Shown: positions 27,669 to 38,099, counted from the stretch's first letter. The stretch: DNA of 64,000 nucleotides from Roseomonas indoligenes (GCF_017813365.1 NZ_JAGIZA010000010.1:1-64000), one strand, 5' to 3'. Notes: generated from the letters alone by a model not told the origin. Numbers and translations: made by a program.

Positions 27669-27788
27669 TCAGGCCTCGTGCGGGATGCGCGGCAGGCGGC
27701 GAAGCTCCTCGAAATGCCCGAGCGAGACGCGGGCAACAATCTGCGCGGCCACGAGGCCGGCGAGAGCGAGGGCGGAGACGATCAGCAT
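27669..27788 (-). CDS. Small single-helix membrane protein (39 aa)
   Basis: A 39-residue frame begins at ATG 27788 after AAGGA at a good distance. It starts with a membrane helix (MLIVSALALAGLVAAQIVA) and has a hydrophilic end with RVSLGHFEELRRLPRIP. The AAGGA lies in the loop of a hairpin formed by GGAACAGA and TCTGTCCC immediately before the ATG. No family is recognised. It is downstream of an 87-residue gene on the same strand. Confidence 0.5.
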   Translation of the reverse strand: MLIVSALALAGLVAAQIVARVSLGHFEELRRLPRIPHEA

Positions 27789-27926
27789 GGGACAGATCCT
27801 TTTGTCTGTTCCTCCCTATCCCTGCGCTCAAGGTGGATGCTGCACCGCAGCATGTCCAGTCCGTCATGTATGCGTCGCGCAGAGGGCTGGCGTGCCGCCT
27901 GGGTCGGGCCGGCCTCTGGGCCTAGT

Positions 27927-28190
27927 TCAGGCATTCCCGACGGTCGCAAATCCGTCCCGGTTCGTCGCCCGCACCACGGCCGCGAAGAGGCGGAGCGCCT
28001 CCGGACCGCCCTGGTCCAGGAGGGTGCCGCCATCCATCTCCGCGGCCAGGAGTTCCGCGTGCTCGGCCAGTGTTTCCGCCGCGCGCCGCAGGGCCTCACG
28101 CGAAAGGGTGAGCTGAAGGTCGTCCGGCAGGTCGTGCCAGGCGCTCGGGACGGGCGGAGCCTCCCCGAGGCGGCGGGAGTTGGGCTGCAT
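27927..28190 (-). CDS. Hypothetical small helical protein (87 aa)
   Basis: An 87-residue soluble protein (MQPNSRRLGEAPPVP at the start, then mostly helical with LQLTLSREALRRAAETLAEH). A strong ribosome site, GGAGGAGG, precedes the ATG by nine bases, which favours a real gene. No domain is recognised. It lies between rlmB and the 39-residue membrane protein gene, all on the minus strand. Confidence 0.6.
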   Translation of the reverse strand: MQPNSRRLGEAPPVPSAWHDLPDDLQLTLSREALRRAAETLAEHAELLAAEMDGGTLLDQGGPEALRLFAAVVRATNRDGFATVGNA

Positions 28191-28285
28191 GAAGGGTTTC
28201 CTCCTCCGGAAAGCCCTCCTGGCACGGTACCGCCCCTCTCGGGTGCTGGGGCCAGTCTGCGCCGGCCCTGGTTAACGCCGAGTAA

Positions 28286-29335
28286 TCAAGCCCGGCGCAA
28301 CTCGTAGAGCGCGACGGCGGCAGCCGATGCCACGTTGAGGCTCTCCATCGCATCGGTGATCGGCAGGCGCACCAGCTCGTCGCAGGTCTCGCGCTGCAGG
28401 CGCCGCAGCCCGCCGCCCTCGGCACCCAGCACGAGGCCCACGCGACGATCGGTGGGCTTCGCCTCCGCCAGCGTCCGGCCGGCATCCCCGGCCAGGCCCA
28501 GGACCCAGGCGCCACCATCCTGCAGGTGCCGGATGGCGCGGGCGAGGTTCACCTCCCGCACCATCGGCACGAGCTCCAGCGCGCCGGAGGCGGCGCGGGC
28601 CAGGGCGCCAGTTTCCGGCGGGGCATGGCGGTCCTGAACCACCACCGCGGCGGCGCCGAAGGCGGCGGCGGAGCGGAGGATGGCGCCCACGTTGCGGGGG
28701 TCCGTCACCTGGTCCAGCAACAGCACCGGGCCGTCCGAGGCCTTCAGCGCGTCGTCCAGCCCGATGCCCGGCAGGGGCTCGGCCAGGAGGGCGACACCCT
28801 GGTGCACCGAGTCCTCGGGCAGGAAGGTATGAAACCTGGCCCGGTCCTCCACCCGCTCCGGCTGGATCTTGCGGGCGGCGAAGGTTCCCTCCGGCAGGCG
28901 CTCCTTCAGCGCGGCCTCGGCATCGGCGGTCACCAGCAGGCGGCGCAGGCGTCGGCGGGGGTTCACCAGCGCGGCGGCCACCGCGTGCAGCCCGTGCAGC
29001 CACAGGGTGTTGGCGGGGGGGCGATCCTCCTCGCGCCGCTCAAGGCGGGGCGCCTCGGGGCGGCCGCGGGGCGGGGAAGCGGGGTCGCGGCGCGGCGGGC
29101 CGGACTCGAAGCGCGCGGCCTCGTGCCTGGCAGAATCGGTGCGAGGGCCGGGGCGGGCCTGTCTCGGGGCGACGGGCGGCTTGCCGGGGGCTCTTTCCCC
29201 GGGGCCAGCTGGCGGCTCGCCGCCCTTCCAGCCCCGCTTGCTGTCGAAGGCGCGGGGACGGCTTGGCTTGCCCGTGCCGGGGCCGCCGGTGGGATTGGAC
29301 GAACGGGGGCCTTGAGGCCTGCGGGGCGGTGACAT
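28286..29335 (-). CDS. rlmB: 23S rRNA 2'-O-methyltransferase RlmB (TrmH family)
   Basis: A 349-residue SPOUT methyltransferase. Residues 1-105 are a Pro/Arg/Gly-rich, probably disordered lead; 106-190 form the substrate-binding domain (LWLHGLHAVAAALVNPRR); 195-349 the knotted catalytic domain with LDQVTDPRNVGAILRSA, LGAEGGGLRRL and SLNVASAAAVALYE. RlmB methylates G2251 in the 23S rRNA peptidyl-transferase loop. The start at ATG 29335 excludes the upstream frame, which runs antisense through tRNA-Tyr. Confidence 0.93.
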   Translation of the reverse strand: MSPPRRPQGPRSSNPTGGPGTGKPSRPRAFDSKRGWKGGEPPAGPGERAPGKPPVAPRQARPGPRTDSARHEAARFESGPPRRDPASPPRGRPEAPRLERREEDRPPANTLWLHGLHAVAAALVNPRRRLRRLLVTADAEAALKERLPEGTFAARKIQPERVEDRARFHTFLPEDSVHQGVALLAEPLPGIGLDDALKASDGPVLLLDQVTDPRNVGAILRSAAAFGAAAVVVQDRHAPPETGALARAASGALELVPMVREVNLARAIRHLQDGGAWVLGLAGDAGRTLAEAKPTDRRVGLVLGAEGGGLRRLQRETCDELVRLPITDAMESLNVASAAAVALYELRRA

Positions 29336-29405
29336 GGCGGCATCCTGCAAATCGCGGCGCCCGCCGCAAGGTAAGCTTGAACACGCCGGGCATGATCCAC
29401 ATGCG

Positions 29406-29433
29406 TTGACAGGTCTGCCCCATCTCGGATAGT
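29406..29433 (+). promoter_or_regulatory. Promoter of tRNA-Tyr/tRNA-Gly/tuf
   Basis: TTGACA (29406-29411), a 16-base spacer and GATAGT (29428-29433) stand about 38 bases before tRNA-Tyr. This is the best sigma-70-type -35 in the window and suits a highly expressed tRNA-tuf transcript. Confidence 0.65.
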
Positions 29434-29471
29434 CCCCCGGCTCCCGCCCGTCAGGGTAGGGGACACCCTGT

Positions 29472-29554
29472 GGAGGGGTGCCCGAGTGGCTAAAGGGGAC
29501 GGACTGTAAATCCGTTGGCTCGCGCCTACGTTGGTTCGAATCCAACCCCCTCCA
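29472..29554 (+). tRNA. tRNA-Tyr(GTA)
   Basis: Acceptor GGAGGGG pairs with CCCCTCC; the anticodon arm is ACGGA-CTGTAAA-TCCGT (GTA); a long variable arm (class II) precedes the T-arm TTGGTTCGAATCCAA. CCA is not encoded. Confidence 0.95.
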
Positions 29555-29635
29555 TGTGTCCCATCCCCCTGCTGGTGCGGTGCGCGCGCGGCGGTCCATC
29601 CCGGGCCGCCTATCAAGGACTGGCGGGTCCGGTCG

Positions 29636-29709
<74 letters not shown>

Positions 29710-29729
29710 ACCGCGCTGCATGGCGGCCC

Positions 29730-29745
29730 GGCCTTCCCGAAGGCC
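29730..29745 (+). other. Hairpin between tRNA-Gly and tuf
   Basis: GGCCTT-CCCG-AAGGCC, 6-bp stem, 20 bases after the tRNA. Followed by TGAAAAG, not a T-run, so more likely a processing site between tRNA and tuf mRNA than a terminator. Confidence 0.35.
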
Positions 29746-29844
29746 TGAAAAGCGCCGCCCCGATCACCACCTAGCGATCATCACACCGCCTGCACCCGCA
29801 GGCAGGGGTCTCACGGCCCCTGGACAGGATAGGACGCGACGCGA

Positions 29845-31032
<1,188 letters not shown>

Positions 31033-31060
31033 CCCGTCGCCGCGAGGCGCCGGAGCGAGG

Positions 31061-31099
31061 GGGCGGGCTGCCGAGGGGCAGCCCGCCCTTTCTCGTTTT
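31061..31099 (+). terminator. Intrinsic terminator after tuf copy 1
   Basis: Perfect 12-bp stem GGGCGGGCTGCC with its complement, GAGG loop and TTTCTCGTTTT tail, 29 bases after the tuf stop. Confidence 0.88.
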
Positions 31100-31123
31100 C
31101 GCGCCCGCTGCCAAGTTGGAAGC

Positions 31124-32674
31124 ATGGTGGAGCACCCCCCCTTTCCCATCCTTCCCGGCGTGCCGCTCTCGCAGGGAGCGCTCCACGACGCCGCCCGGCA
31201 GGCCGCGCGCGACATGGCGGCCTTCTGCGGGCTCGACATGCGCCACTTTCGCTACCCCGGGCGCGAGCGCGACCCCGCCTACGAACCGGCGACGCTCGCG
31301 GAGAGCTGCGAGGTCGTAGACCTCTTCGGTGCGCTCGGCCCGGGAAACGGGCGGCACGGCCGGGACGAGGCGCTCCACGGCAGGATAGAGGCCGCCTACG
31401 GCCACCGTGTCTGGGTGGCCCACTACAAGGCATTGAACGCCGCCTTCCTGGCGCATGGAGAGGGGCGGAGCATCCCGTCCCCGCTCTCCGGGCGGGACGC
31501 GCAGATCCTCGGCAGCGTGCCCATCCAGCACCTGCAGCTCATGCCTTGCCTGGATGGGGACCGCCTGATTCTGCATATCGGGATCGGCTACATGCCCGTC
31601 GGCCTTTTCTACCCGGCGGAGCGATTGTTCCTCGTCCTCACGGGGTTCGGGCTGAACATGCGGGGCACGCTGCGGAGCGTGCTGGAAGCCTTCCTCAAGG
31701 CGCCCCTGCCATGGGCCGAGTGGCTGCGCCGCGCGTTGCGGAAGGGGCTGCGGCGCGCCTTCCTGATCGGCGACAACCGCCCGAGCCATTACATCCGTCA
31801 GACCCTTGCCTACCTGGACGAGGAGGAGGGCGCGATCCTCGGCTTCGCGGAAAAGGGCGGCATGATCGCCGTGGCGCCGGACCTTTGCGCGATGGATCCC
31901 TTCGCGGTCTTTCCCAGTCTGGCGCCGTTGGACCGGCTGAGCGTCCACAGCGAGCGGCTGACGGAGGCGGTTCTCGTCGCGGGGCTGGACGCACACCGCG
32001 TGTATCGCTTCAACAGGCCACAGAACGGCGCCTGGCTCCGCAGGCGGCTGCAAGCCTTCATCGAGGCCGCGCCGGCGACGCCACCCGGGCGCTTCCGCGT
32101 GATGATCTCCCTCGATGCGGAGCGGCAGCGCGTGGTGAATGCGGTGGAGGCGTTCCGCTACGTTCTCGGCCGGCTGGGTTCTGCCTGCGCGGCCTCCGGG
32201 CGGGAGTTGGAGGTGGTGTGGGACGGCTGGACCGTTTCCGGTCCGCCCACGGCCCACGACAGGGAGGTGATGGGGCGGATCGAGGGCCTGATCGCCGCGA
32301 TCACCGAGGGGCTGGAGGTCCCTCTTGCGGCGCAGTTCCGGATCTTCGGCGCGTCGGCGCTGGAGAAGGTGCCGGTCCTCGCCGGCTGCGGCCTGGCAGT
32401 GACCACGAGGGGGGCCGGGGCCATGATCTCGTCCTGGCTGCTGCGTCGGCCCACCATCACCTATCGCGCTCCTGCCAACGACTCGAGCTGGGACTACATG
32501 GACCGCGACAGCGTCACTGAGATGGACCCAGCCGCCATTGGGGAGCCGCCGGCGGACGACCCGCTGGCCGCGCGACACCGGCGCTTCACCCTCGCCCTCT
32601 GGGGGTTGGAGGAGGCAATGGGCCGGGCGCTGGAGGGGCAGTTGACGCTGCCGCCCGTCCAGCCGCTGCGCTAG
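31124..32674 (+). CDS. Unrecognised 516-aa protein, possible GT-B glycosyltransferase
   Basis: No named domain is recognised. The C-terminal third has [20 protein letters not shown] and [20 protein letters not shown] at about 426; the second segment mirrors the donor-site pattern of GT-B/GT61-like enzymes (small residues followed by x-L-L-x-R-P). The middle has [20 protein letters not shown] at about 212. No signal peptide or membrane helix, so it is probably cytoplasmic. It starts the island after the tuf terminator and converges on the GT4 gene: both stops use the same palindrome CTAG (32671-32674). A glycan role is inferred from neighbours. Confidence 0.7.
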   Translation: MVEHPPFPILPGVPLSQGALHDAARQAARDMAAFCGLDMRHFRYPGRERDPAYEPATLAESCEVVDLFGALGPGNGRHGRDEALHGRIEAAYGHRVWVAHYKALNAAFLAHGEGRSIPSPLSGRDAQILGSVPIQHLQLMPCLDGDRLILHIGIGYMPVGLFYPAERLFLVLTGFGLNMRGTLRSVLEAFLKAPLPWAEWLRRALRKGLRRAFLIGDNRPSHYIRQTLAYLDEEEGAILGFAEKGGMIAVAPDLCAMDPFAVFPSLAPLDRLSVHSERLTEAVLVAGLDAHRVYRFNRPQNGAWLRRRLQAFIEAAPATPPGRFRVMISLDAERQRVVNAVEAFRYVLGRLGSACAASGRELEVVWDGWTVSGPPTAHDREVMGRIEGLIAAITEGLEVPLAAQFRIFGASALEKVPVLAGCGLAVTTRGAGAMISSWLLRRPTITYRAPANDSSWDYMDRDSVTEMDPAAIGEPPADDPLAARHRRFTLALWGLEEAMGRALEGQLTLPPVQPLR

Positions 32675-33744
32675 TCCCCCGCCGCCAGCCGGATGCGCGG
32701 GCGGGTCTCGGTCCGCATCCGCTCGAACAGGGCCTCGTAATCCGCCGCCATGCGGTTGGCGGTGAAGCGCTCCTCGAAGCGCGCGCGGATCTTCGACCGG
32801 TCCAACTCGCCCAATCGGGCAACCGCCGCGGCGGCCTCCTCCTCGTTGTGGACGATGAAGCCGGTCAGGCCATCCTCCACCACCTCCGGCACGGAGCCGG
32901 CCGGGTAGGCGATCACGGGGGTGCCGCAGGCCATGGCCTCGATCATCACCAGGCCGAAGGGCTCCGGCCAGTCGATCGGCAGCAGCAGGGCGCGGGCGCC
33001 GGAGAGGAAGTCGGACTTCCTGCCGTCACAGATCTCGCCAATGAAATCGACCTCCGCGCCGCCGAGCAGGGGCTGGATCTCCTTCGCGAAGTAGTCGGCA
33101 TCCACCTTGTCCACCTTCGCGGCCATCTTCAGCGGCACGCCGGAGAGGGAGGCGATCCTGATGGCGCGATCCGGCCGTTTCTCCGGGCAGACGCGGCCGA
33201 GGAAGGCGAGGTAGCCGTCGGACCCGTTGCCGGATGGGCTCCCCTGCGGCGTCAGGAGGTCCTGCGGCAGGCCGTGATGGATGGTCGCGGCCCAGTTGGC
33301 GCGGGGCAGGGGGCGGCGCTGGGCGTCGGAGATGGAGACCACCCGCGCCTCGGGGAAGGCATCGAAGACCGGCTCCAGCTCCGGCAGGTCCAGGCGGCCA
33401 TGCAGCGTGGTCACCCAGGGCACGGACTGCCGGCTGAAGAGGGAGAAGGGCAGGTAGTCCAGGTGGAAGTGGATGACGTCGAACTCCGCTGCCCGGCGCG
33501 CCACCGTCTCCAGCATCAGCATGTGCGGGGCGCAGCAGTCGCGCACGGTGGGGTCCAGCCGAAGCGCCTTGTCCCGGATGGGGACGAGGTTCGCCTTCGT
33601 CACGGCGTCACCGGTGGCGAAGAGCGTTACCTCGTGGCCCCGCTCCACCAGCGCCTCCGTCAGGAAGGACACGATCCGCTCCGTCCCGCCGTAGAGCTTC
33701 GGGGGGACCGCCTCGTGCAGCGGCGCAACCTGGGCAATACGCAT
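32671..33744 (-). CDS. Glycosyltransferase family 4
   Basis: A 357-residue retaining GT-B enzyme. The N-terminal acceptor lobe has YGGTERIVSFLTEALVERGHEVTLFATGD, and the C-terminal donor lobe has FLGRVCPEKRP and the E-x7-E motif EPFGLVMIEAMACGTPVIA. Such enzymes transfer sugars from nucleotide donors onto glycans or other acceptors at the cytoplasmic membrane face; the sugar is unknown. Start ATG 33744 follows GGAGAAG. It diverges from the ABC exporter gene across 260 bases in which no clear promoter stands out. Confidence 0.92.
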   Translation of the reverse strand: MRIAQVAPLHEAVPPKLYGGTERIVSFLTEALVERGHEVTLFATGDAVTKANLVPIRDKALRLDPTVRDCCAPHMLMLETVARRAAEFDVIHFHLDYLPFSLFSRQSVPWVTTLHGRLDLPELEPVFDAFPEARVVSISDAQRRPLPRANWAATIHHGLPQDLLTPQGSPSGNGSDGYLAFLGRVCPEKRPDRAIRIASLSGVPLKMAAKVDKVDADYFAKEIQPLLGGAEVDFIGEICDGRKSDFLSGARALLLPIDWPEPFGLVMIEAMACGTPVIAYPAGSVPEVVEDGLTGFIVHNEEEAAAAVARLGELDRSKIRARFEERFTANRMAADYEALFERMRTETRPRIRLAAGD

Positions 33745-34004
33745 CACGGCTTCTCCTGCAAGGGACGCCTCCCCGGGCTTAACTTTTGTCTCTTTTTCCC
33801 GAGAACGCAGGGATTGGGGCTGAAAAGGGGCAAGCGCGTCCAGATCCCGCCAGAAACCCCCGTCCTCCCTGGCGTTCTGACCGGACACAGGGTCCGCCAA
33901 GGGCCGGCCCGGCCGCGTGCGATGGCCGGGGAGGGGAGGTTGAGCACCGTCTCACGGAAGGATCGCGTCCCGGCCCCGCCGGGAGCGGGCGAGAAGGAGC
34001 TGGC

Positions 34005-35840
34005 ATGTCGGCAACCGTCTTCGGCGCATCCCGGACCACCCGGCAGGGGAGCCCATCCCAGGCCCGCGCATCGGATTCCCGGGACGAGAGGATGGCCCTG
34101 CTGCCTTATGCCGAGCGGCCCATCGCCTTCCTGCTGCGCTACGTGCTGCTGCACCGGGTGGCACATGCGGTGGTGCTTCTGGCCGTGCTGGCGGCCGTGG
34201 GCTGCTCCGTGGGATCGCAATACGCGGTGAAGCACCTGGTGGACACGCTGGCGGCCGGCCCCGGCGCGGGTGGTGCGCCCTGGATGGCGCTGGGGGTGCT
34301 GGCGACCATCGTGGCGGGCGACAACCTGCTGTGGCGGCTGGGCGGATGGATCGCGGCGGACAGCTTCACCCGCGTCACGGGCGACCTGCGCTCGGACCTG
34401 TTCCATCACCTGTCCGGCCACGCACCGGACTACTTCGCGGAACGCTCCCCGGGGCTGATGGCCGGGCGGATCAGCGCCACGGCGAATGCGGCCTGGACGG
34501 TGCTCTCCACCATCACCTGGAACGCGCTGCCACCAATGGTCGCGGTCTGCGTCGCCATCGCGTTCCTGGCGGGCGTGGATGCCGTGATGGCGGGGGTGCT
34601 GTTCACGATCGCGGCGGGCATGGCCGCGCTGCTCACCTGGGCGGCCGGGCGCGGGCGCGACCTGCACCATGACTACGCGGCCAAGGCGGCGGCCGTGGAT
34701 GGAGAGCTGGTGGACGTGGTCCAGAACATCGGCCTCGTCCGCGCCTTCGGCGCCACGATCCGGGAACGCCAGCGCTTCGGTGCGACAATCGGGCAGGAGG
34801 TCGCCTCCCGCAAGCGCAGCCTGCGCTATCTGGAGAAGCTGCGGCTGGCCCATGCCGTGGCGACGGTGGCGCTGACGGTGGGGCTGCTCTGCTGGGCGCT
34901 GCTGCTCTGGCAGGCCGGGCGGGCGACCACGGGCGACGTGGTGATGGCCTGCGGCCTGGGCTTCGTCATCCTGCACGGCACGCGGGACCTGGCGGTGGCG
35001 CTGGTGGAACTGACCCAGCACGTCGCGCGCCTCTCCGAGGCCGTGAAGGCGCTCCTGGTGCCCCATGCCCTGGCGGACCGGGAGGATGCGGCGCCGATCC
35101 GGCCGCGCGGCGGGGCGGTGGCCTTCCAGGACGTCTCCTTCGCCTATCCTGGCACCGGGCATGTGCTGCGCCACTTCGACCTTTCCATCGCGGCGGGGGA
35201 AAGGGTGGGGCTGGTCGGGCGCTCCGGCTCCGGCAAGTCCACGGCGCTGGCGCTGCTGCAGCGGCTGGGGATGCCGGGTTCTGGCCGCATTCTGATCGAC
35301 GGGCAGGACATCGCCGGCGCGACCCAGGCGAGCCTCGCGGCGGTGCTGGCGGTGGTGCCGCAGGACGTGTCGCTGTTCCAGCGCTCCGTGCTGGAGAACA
35401 TCCGCTACGGCCGCCCGGACGCCACGGATGCCGAGGTGCTGCGTGCCGCCGAGGCCGCACACTGCCGGGAGTTCATCGAGGCGTTGCCACAGGGCTTCCG
35501 GACGGAGGTGGGGCAGCGCGGCGCCCGGCTTTCCGGCGGGCAGAGGCAGCGGCTGGCGATCGCGCGGGCGCTGCTGAAGGACGCGCCGATCCTGCTGCTG
35601 GACGAGGCCACCTCCGCCCTGGACACGGAATCGGAGGAGGCCGTGCAGGCGGCGCTGGAACGGCTGATGCGCGGGCGCACGGTGATCGCGGTGGCGCACC
35701 GCCTCTCCACCCTGCGCGGCTTCGACCGGATCGTGGTGGTGGGGGAGGGGCAGGTGCGGGAGCAGGGGTCGCCCGCCGAGCTGGCCGCCCGGCCCGGGCC
35801 ATGGCGCGCCCTGCTCGAGATAGCGGAGCCGGTGGGCTGA
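34005..35840 (+). CDS. ABC exporter, fused permease-ATPase
   Basis: A 611-residue half-transporter of the MsbA type, working as a dimer. About six membrane helices occupy residues 40-330; the ATPase has Walker A GRSGSGKST (about 405), signature LSGGQRQR (about 509), Walker B ILLLDEATSALD (about 529) and the H-loop in VAHRLS. The ATG at 34005 follows GAAGGAG. It heads an apparent operon with RDD, GT-B-like and DUF1796-like genes, so a lipid-linked or glycan cargo is plausible but not shown. Confidence 0.93.
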   Translation: MSATVFGASRTTRQGSPSQARASDSRDERMALLPYAERPIAFLLRYVLLHRVAHAVVLLAVLAAVGCSVGSQYAVKHLVDTLAAGPGAGGAPWMALGVLATIVAGDNLLWRLGGWIAADSFTRVTGDLRSDLFHHLSGHAPDYFAERSPGLMAGRISATANAAWTVLSTITWNALPPMVAVCVAIAFLAGVDAVMAGVLFTIAAGMAALLTWAAGRGRDLHHDYAAKAAAVDGELVDVVQNIGLVRAFGATIRERQRFGATIGQEVASRKRSLRYLEKLRLAHAVATVALTVGLLCWALLLWQAGRATTGDVVMACGLGFVILHGTRDLAVALVELTQHVARLSEAVKALLVPHALADREDAAPIRPRGGAVAFQDVSFAYPGTGHVLRHFDLSIAAGERVGLVGRSGSGKSTALALLQRLGMPGSGRILIDGQDIAGATQASLAAVLAVVPQDVSLFQRSVLENIRYGRPDATDAEVLRAAEAAHCREFIEALPQGFRTEVGQRGARLSGGQRQRLAIARALLKDAPILLLDEATSALDTESEEAVQAALERLMRGRTVIAVAHRLSTLRGFDRIVVVGEGQVREQGSPAELAARPGPWRALLEIAEPVG

Positions 35841-35926
35841 CGGGCGGAGCGGCGGGCGAGGGGACTGACGGCAAGGGCTGGACAACCCATCCCCCGCCAC
35901 GGAGAAAGGGCGGGGTGGAGGGCGGC

Positions 35927-36355
35927 ATGTCCGAACGGCGCGGGGTGGAGCTGGCGGATTTCTGGTCGCGCACCGCGGCGCAGCTGATCGACGCAGCCTG
36001 GATGCTGGTTTTGGGCTTCGTCCTCGTGAACCTGGGGGAAGGGCTGCGCGGCGGGCGTGACCTTTCGCAGGGGGCGGACCTGCTGCTCCAGCTCATCTCC
36101 GCCCTCATCATCCTGCATTTCTGGGCCACGCGGCAGGCCACCCCCGGAAAGATGCTCATGCGGCTGCGGGTGGTGGACGCGGATACCGGCGGCATGCCGC
36201 CCTTCCCGCGGCTGGTGGCCCGCTACGCCGGCTACATCATCTCCGGCCTGCCGCTCGGCCTGGGCTATCTCTGGATGCTCTGGGATCCCCGCCGGCAGTG
36301 CTGGCACGACCGGCTGGCCCGCACCCTGGTGGTGCAGGACCCCCCACGAGGCTGA
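35927..36355 (+). CDS. RDD-family membrane protein
   Basis: A 142-residue protein with three or four helices and the family layout: SRTAAQLIDAAWMLVLGFVL near the start, RQATPGKMLMRLRVVD in the middle and RRQCWHDRLARTLVV at the end. RDD proteins have been linked to ion transport; the role here is unknown. It follows the ABC gene by 86 bases and precedes the GT-B-like gene by eight. Start ATG 35927. Confidence 0.9.
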   Translation: MSERRGVELADFWSRTAAQLIDAAWMLVLGFVLVNLGEGLRGGRDLSQGADLLLQLISALIILHFWATRQATPGKMLMRLRVVDADTGGMPPFPRLVARYAGYIISGLPLGLGYLWMLWDPRRQCWHDRLARTLVVQDPPRG

Positions 36356-36363
36356 GGCGGGCC

Positions 36364-37476
36364 GTGCCCCTGATCGACGAGTCCGCGCTGGCGATCCCCG
36401 AGGGGGCGGCGCTGGAGGCGGTCTTCTGGAAGGGGCGGACGGATTTCTGGCCACTGGTCCGCAAGATGGCGCGCGAGACCTGGCGCGTGGCCGACCCCAT
36501 GCCCGCCATCCGAATCCTGCAGGGCGTGACACGCCCGACCTGGACCATGGCGCACCGGGTGGAGGCGCCGGAGTACCGGATCCTCCGGGACGGCGTGGTG
36601 GATGTGCTGGCGGCCGCCAATGCGTCCCTGCTGCTGCACTCCCCGCATGAACCCCTGCCCGCCGATGGAGCGGAAAGGCCGCCGGTGCGGCTGACCTGGC
36701 ACAGCAACGGCAAGTCCGCGGGGCGCTGGCACTACAAGGCGGGCGCGCTGCCGCACACTCTCTCCTTCGACAGGCTGGGCTATTCCGGCTGGTCGGAGCT
36801 GGCGGGGCTGGAACGGCGGGACTTGCTGGCGGTGGACGCGGCCACCGCCGAAGCCTTCCACGCGGAACGGACCCTTCCCTGGCTGGCGGAGGGGCGGTCC
36901 AAGTACCGGCAGGACGCCTCGGTCGCTGTTGAGGGGGAGGGGTTCGTCTTCCTGCCGCTCCAGCTCCCGAACGATTCGGTGATCGCGCTGAAGCTTTTCG
37001 AGGCGCCCTACCTGGAAGGGGTGCGGCGGATGGTCGCGGCCCTGGCCGGGGCGGGGATCCCCGTGGTGATCAAGCGCCACCCGCACTGCACGGACCCGGC
37101 GGTGACCCGCTTCCTGGAGGCGCTTCCGGCCGGGCCCATCTCCGTCAGCCGCGCCTCGGTCCATGCGCTGATCCCGCGGGCGCGGGCGGTGCTCACCGTC
37201 AATTCCGGGGTCGGGTTCGAGGCGCTGCTGCACGGGCGGCCGGTGATCGCGGCCGGGCGTGCCGAGTACCGGGTGGTGGCGACGGAGCTGACGGAGCCGG
37301 AGGGGGCGCCCGCCGTGCTCTCGGCGGCGGAGGCGGCGCATGATCCCGGCCTTGTCCGGCGCTACCTTTTCCTGGCGCTGCGCCAGTACGGGATCGACCT
37401 GCGCGACCCCGTCGCCTTCCAGCGGGCCGTGCTGCGCGTGCTGTGCCAGGACTACATGGAGAGGCTTCCGCGCTGA
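36364..37476 (+). CDS. Capsule-polysaccharide-synthesis-like GT-B protein
   Basis: A 370-residue protein with a GTG start (36364) eight bases after the RDD stop. The C-terminal half has VVIKRHPHCTDP, then VLTVNSGVGFEALLHGRPVI at about 278, the pattern of the capsule polysaccharide biosynthesis/Kdo-transferase (KpsS/LipB-like) GT-B families. The N-terminal half is not recognised. It is cytoplasmic. Two bases separate its stop from the next gene, so the two are coupled. Transfer of a capsule-type sugar is inferred. Confidence 0.72.
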   Translation: MPLIDESALAIPEGAALEAVFWKGRTDFWPLVRKMARETWRVADPMPAIRILQGVTRPTWTMAHRVEAPEYRILRDGVVDVLAAANASLLLHSPHEPLPADGAERPPVRLTWHSNGKSAGRWHYKAGALPHTLSFDRLGYSGWSELAGLERRDLLAVDAATAEAFHAERTLPWLAEGRSKYRQDASVAVEGEGFVFLPLQLPNDSVIALKLFEAPYLEGVRRMVAALAGAGIPVVIKRHPHCTDPAVTRFLEALPAGPISVSRASVHALIPRARAVLTVNSGVGFEALLHGRPVIAAGRAEYRVVATELTEPEGAPAVLSAAEAAHDPGLVRRYLFLALRQYGIDLRDPVAFQRAVLRVLCQDYMERLPR

Positions 37477-37478
37477 GG

Positions 37479-38099
37479 ATGGAATTCCGCCACGTCATCC
37501 CCCTCGGGTCCCGCTGCCGAACGACCCATAACCTGCGCCTGCACTTCGGGGAGCCGGGGAAATTTCCCTTCGACTGGTTCATTCTGCCCCTGGCGGGCCT
37601 GATCACCTGCCTGGAAGAGGGGATGGACGCCGCGAAGGTCTTCGACCCCGCCCATCTCAAGCCCGTGCTGGACGAGAAGGGGGTGATCCAGACCATTCGG
37701 AACACGCGGCTGGGGATCCTGCACCAGCACGATTTCCCCTCCGGCGTTGGCCAGCCGATCCTTCCGGGCTGGGAGGAGCACATCCCCGGCGCGATCGGCC
37801 GATTCGCCAATGTGGCGGCCCGGATGCGGGCGGCAGCGGCGGCGGGGCCGGTCCTCTATGTGCGGGAGCGGTACAAGAGCGACGACCCGACCACGCTCCT
37901 CAGGCTCCGGACGGCGCTGGAGGCGGTGGCGCCGCGCGGAACCTTCCACCTGCTGGCCGTGAACTATCCGCCGGACAGCGTGCCCCAGGGAGTCGAGGCG
38001 ATCACGGTGGAGGAGACGGAAGGGCATGGCTGGCGCGGTGACGCCGCCGCCCGGGGTTCCGCGCTGGGCGCCACGGGACACCGCCTGGCCGTTCCGTGA
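37479..38099 (+). CDS. DUF1796-like putative cysteine peptidase
   Basis: A 206-residue protein opening with IPLGSRCRTTHNLR (Cys13) and KFPFDWFILP, the combination typical of DUF1796 proteins, annotated as putative papain-like cysteine peptidases and often found among polysaccharide genes. A His pair follows (LHQHDFP). No signal peptide. The ATG lies two bases after the stop of the GT-B-like gene. Enzyme activity is unproven for the family. It is the last gene of the island before tRNA-Trp. Confidence 0.7.
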   Translation: MEFRHVIPLGSRCRTTHNLRLHFGEPGKFPFDWFILPLAGLITCLEEGMDAAKVFDPAHLKPVLDEKGVIQTIRNTRLGILHQHDFPSGVGQPILPGWEEHIPGAIGRFANVAARMRAAAAAGPVLYVRERYKSDDPTTLLRLRTALEAVAPRGTFHLLAVNYPPDSVPQGVEAITVEETEGHGWRGDAAARGSALGATGHRLAVP

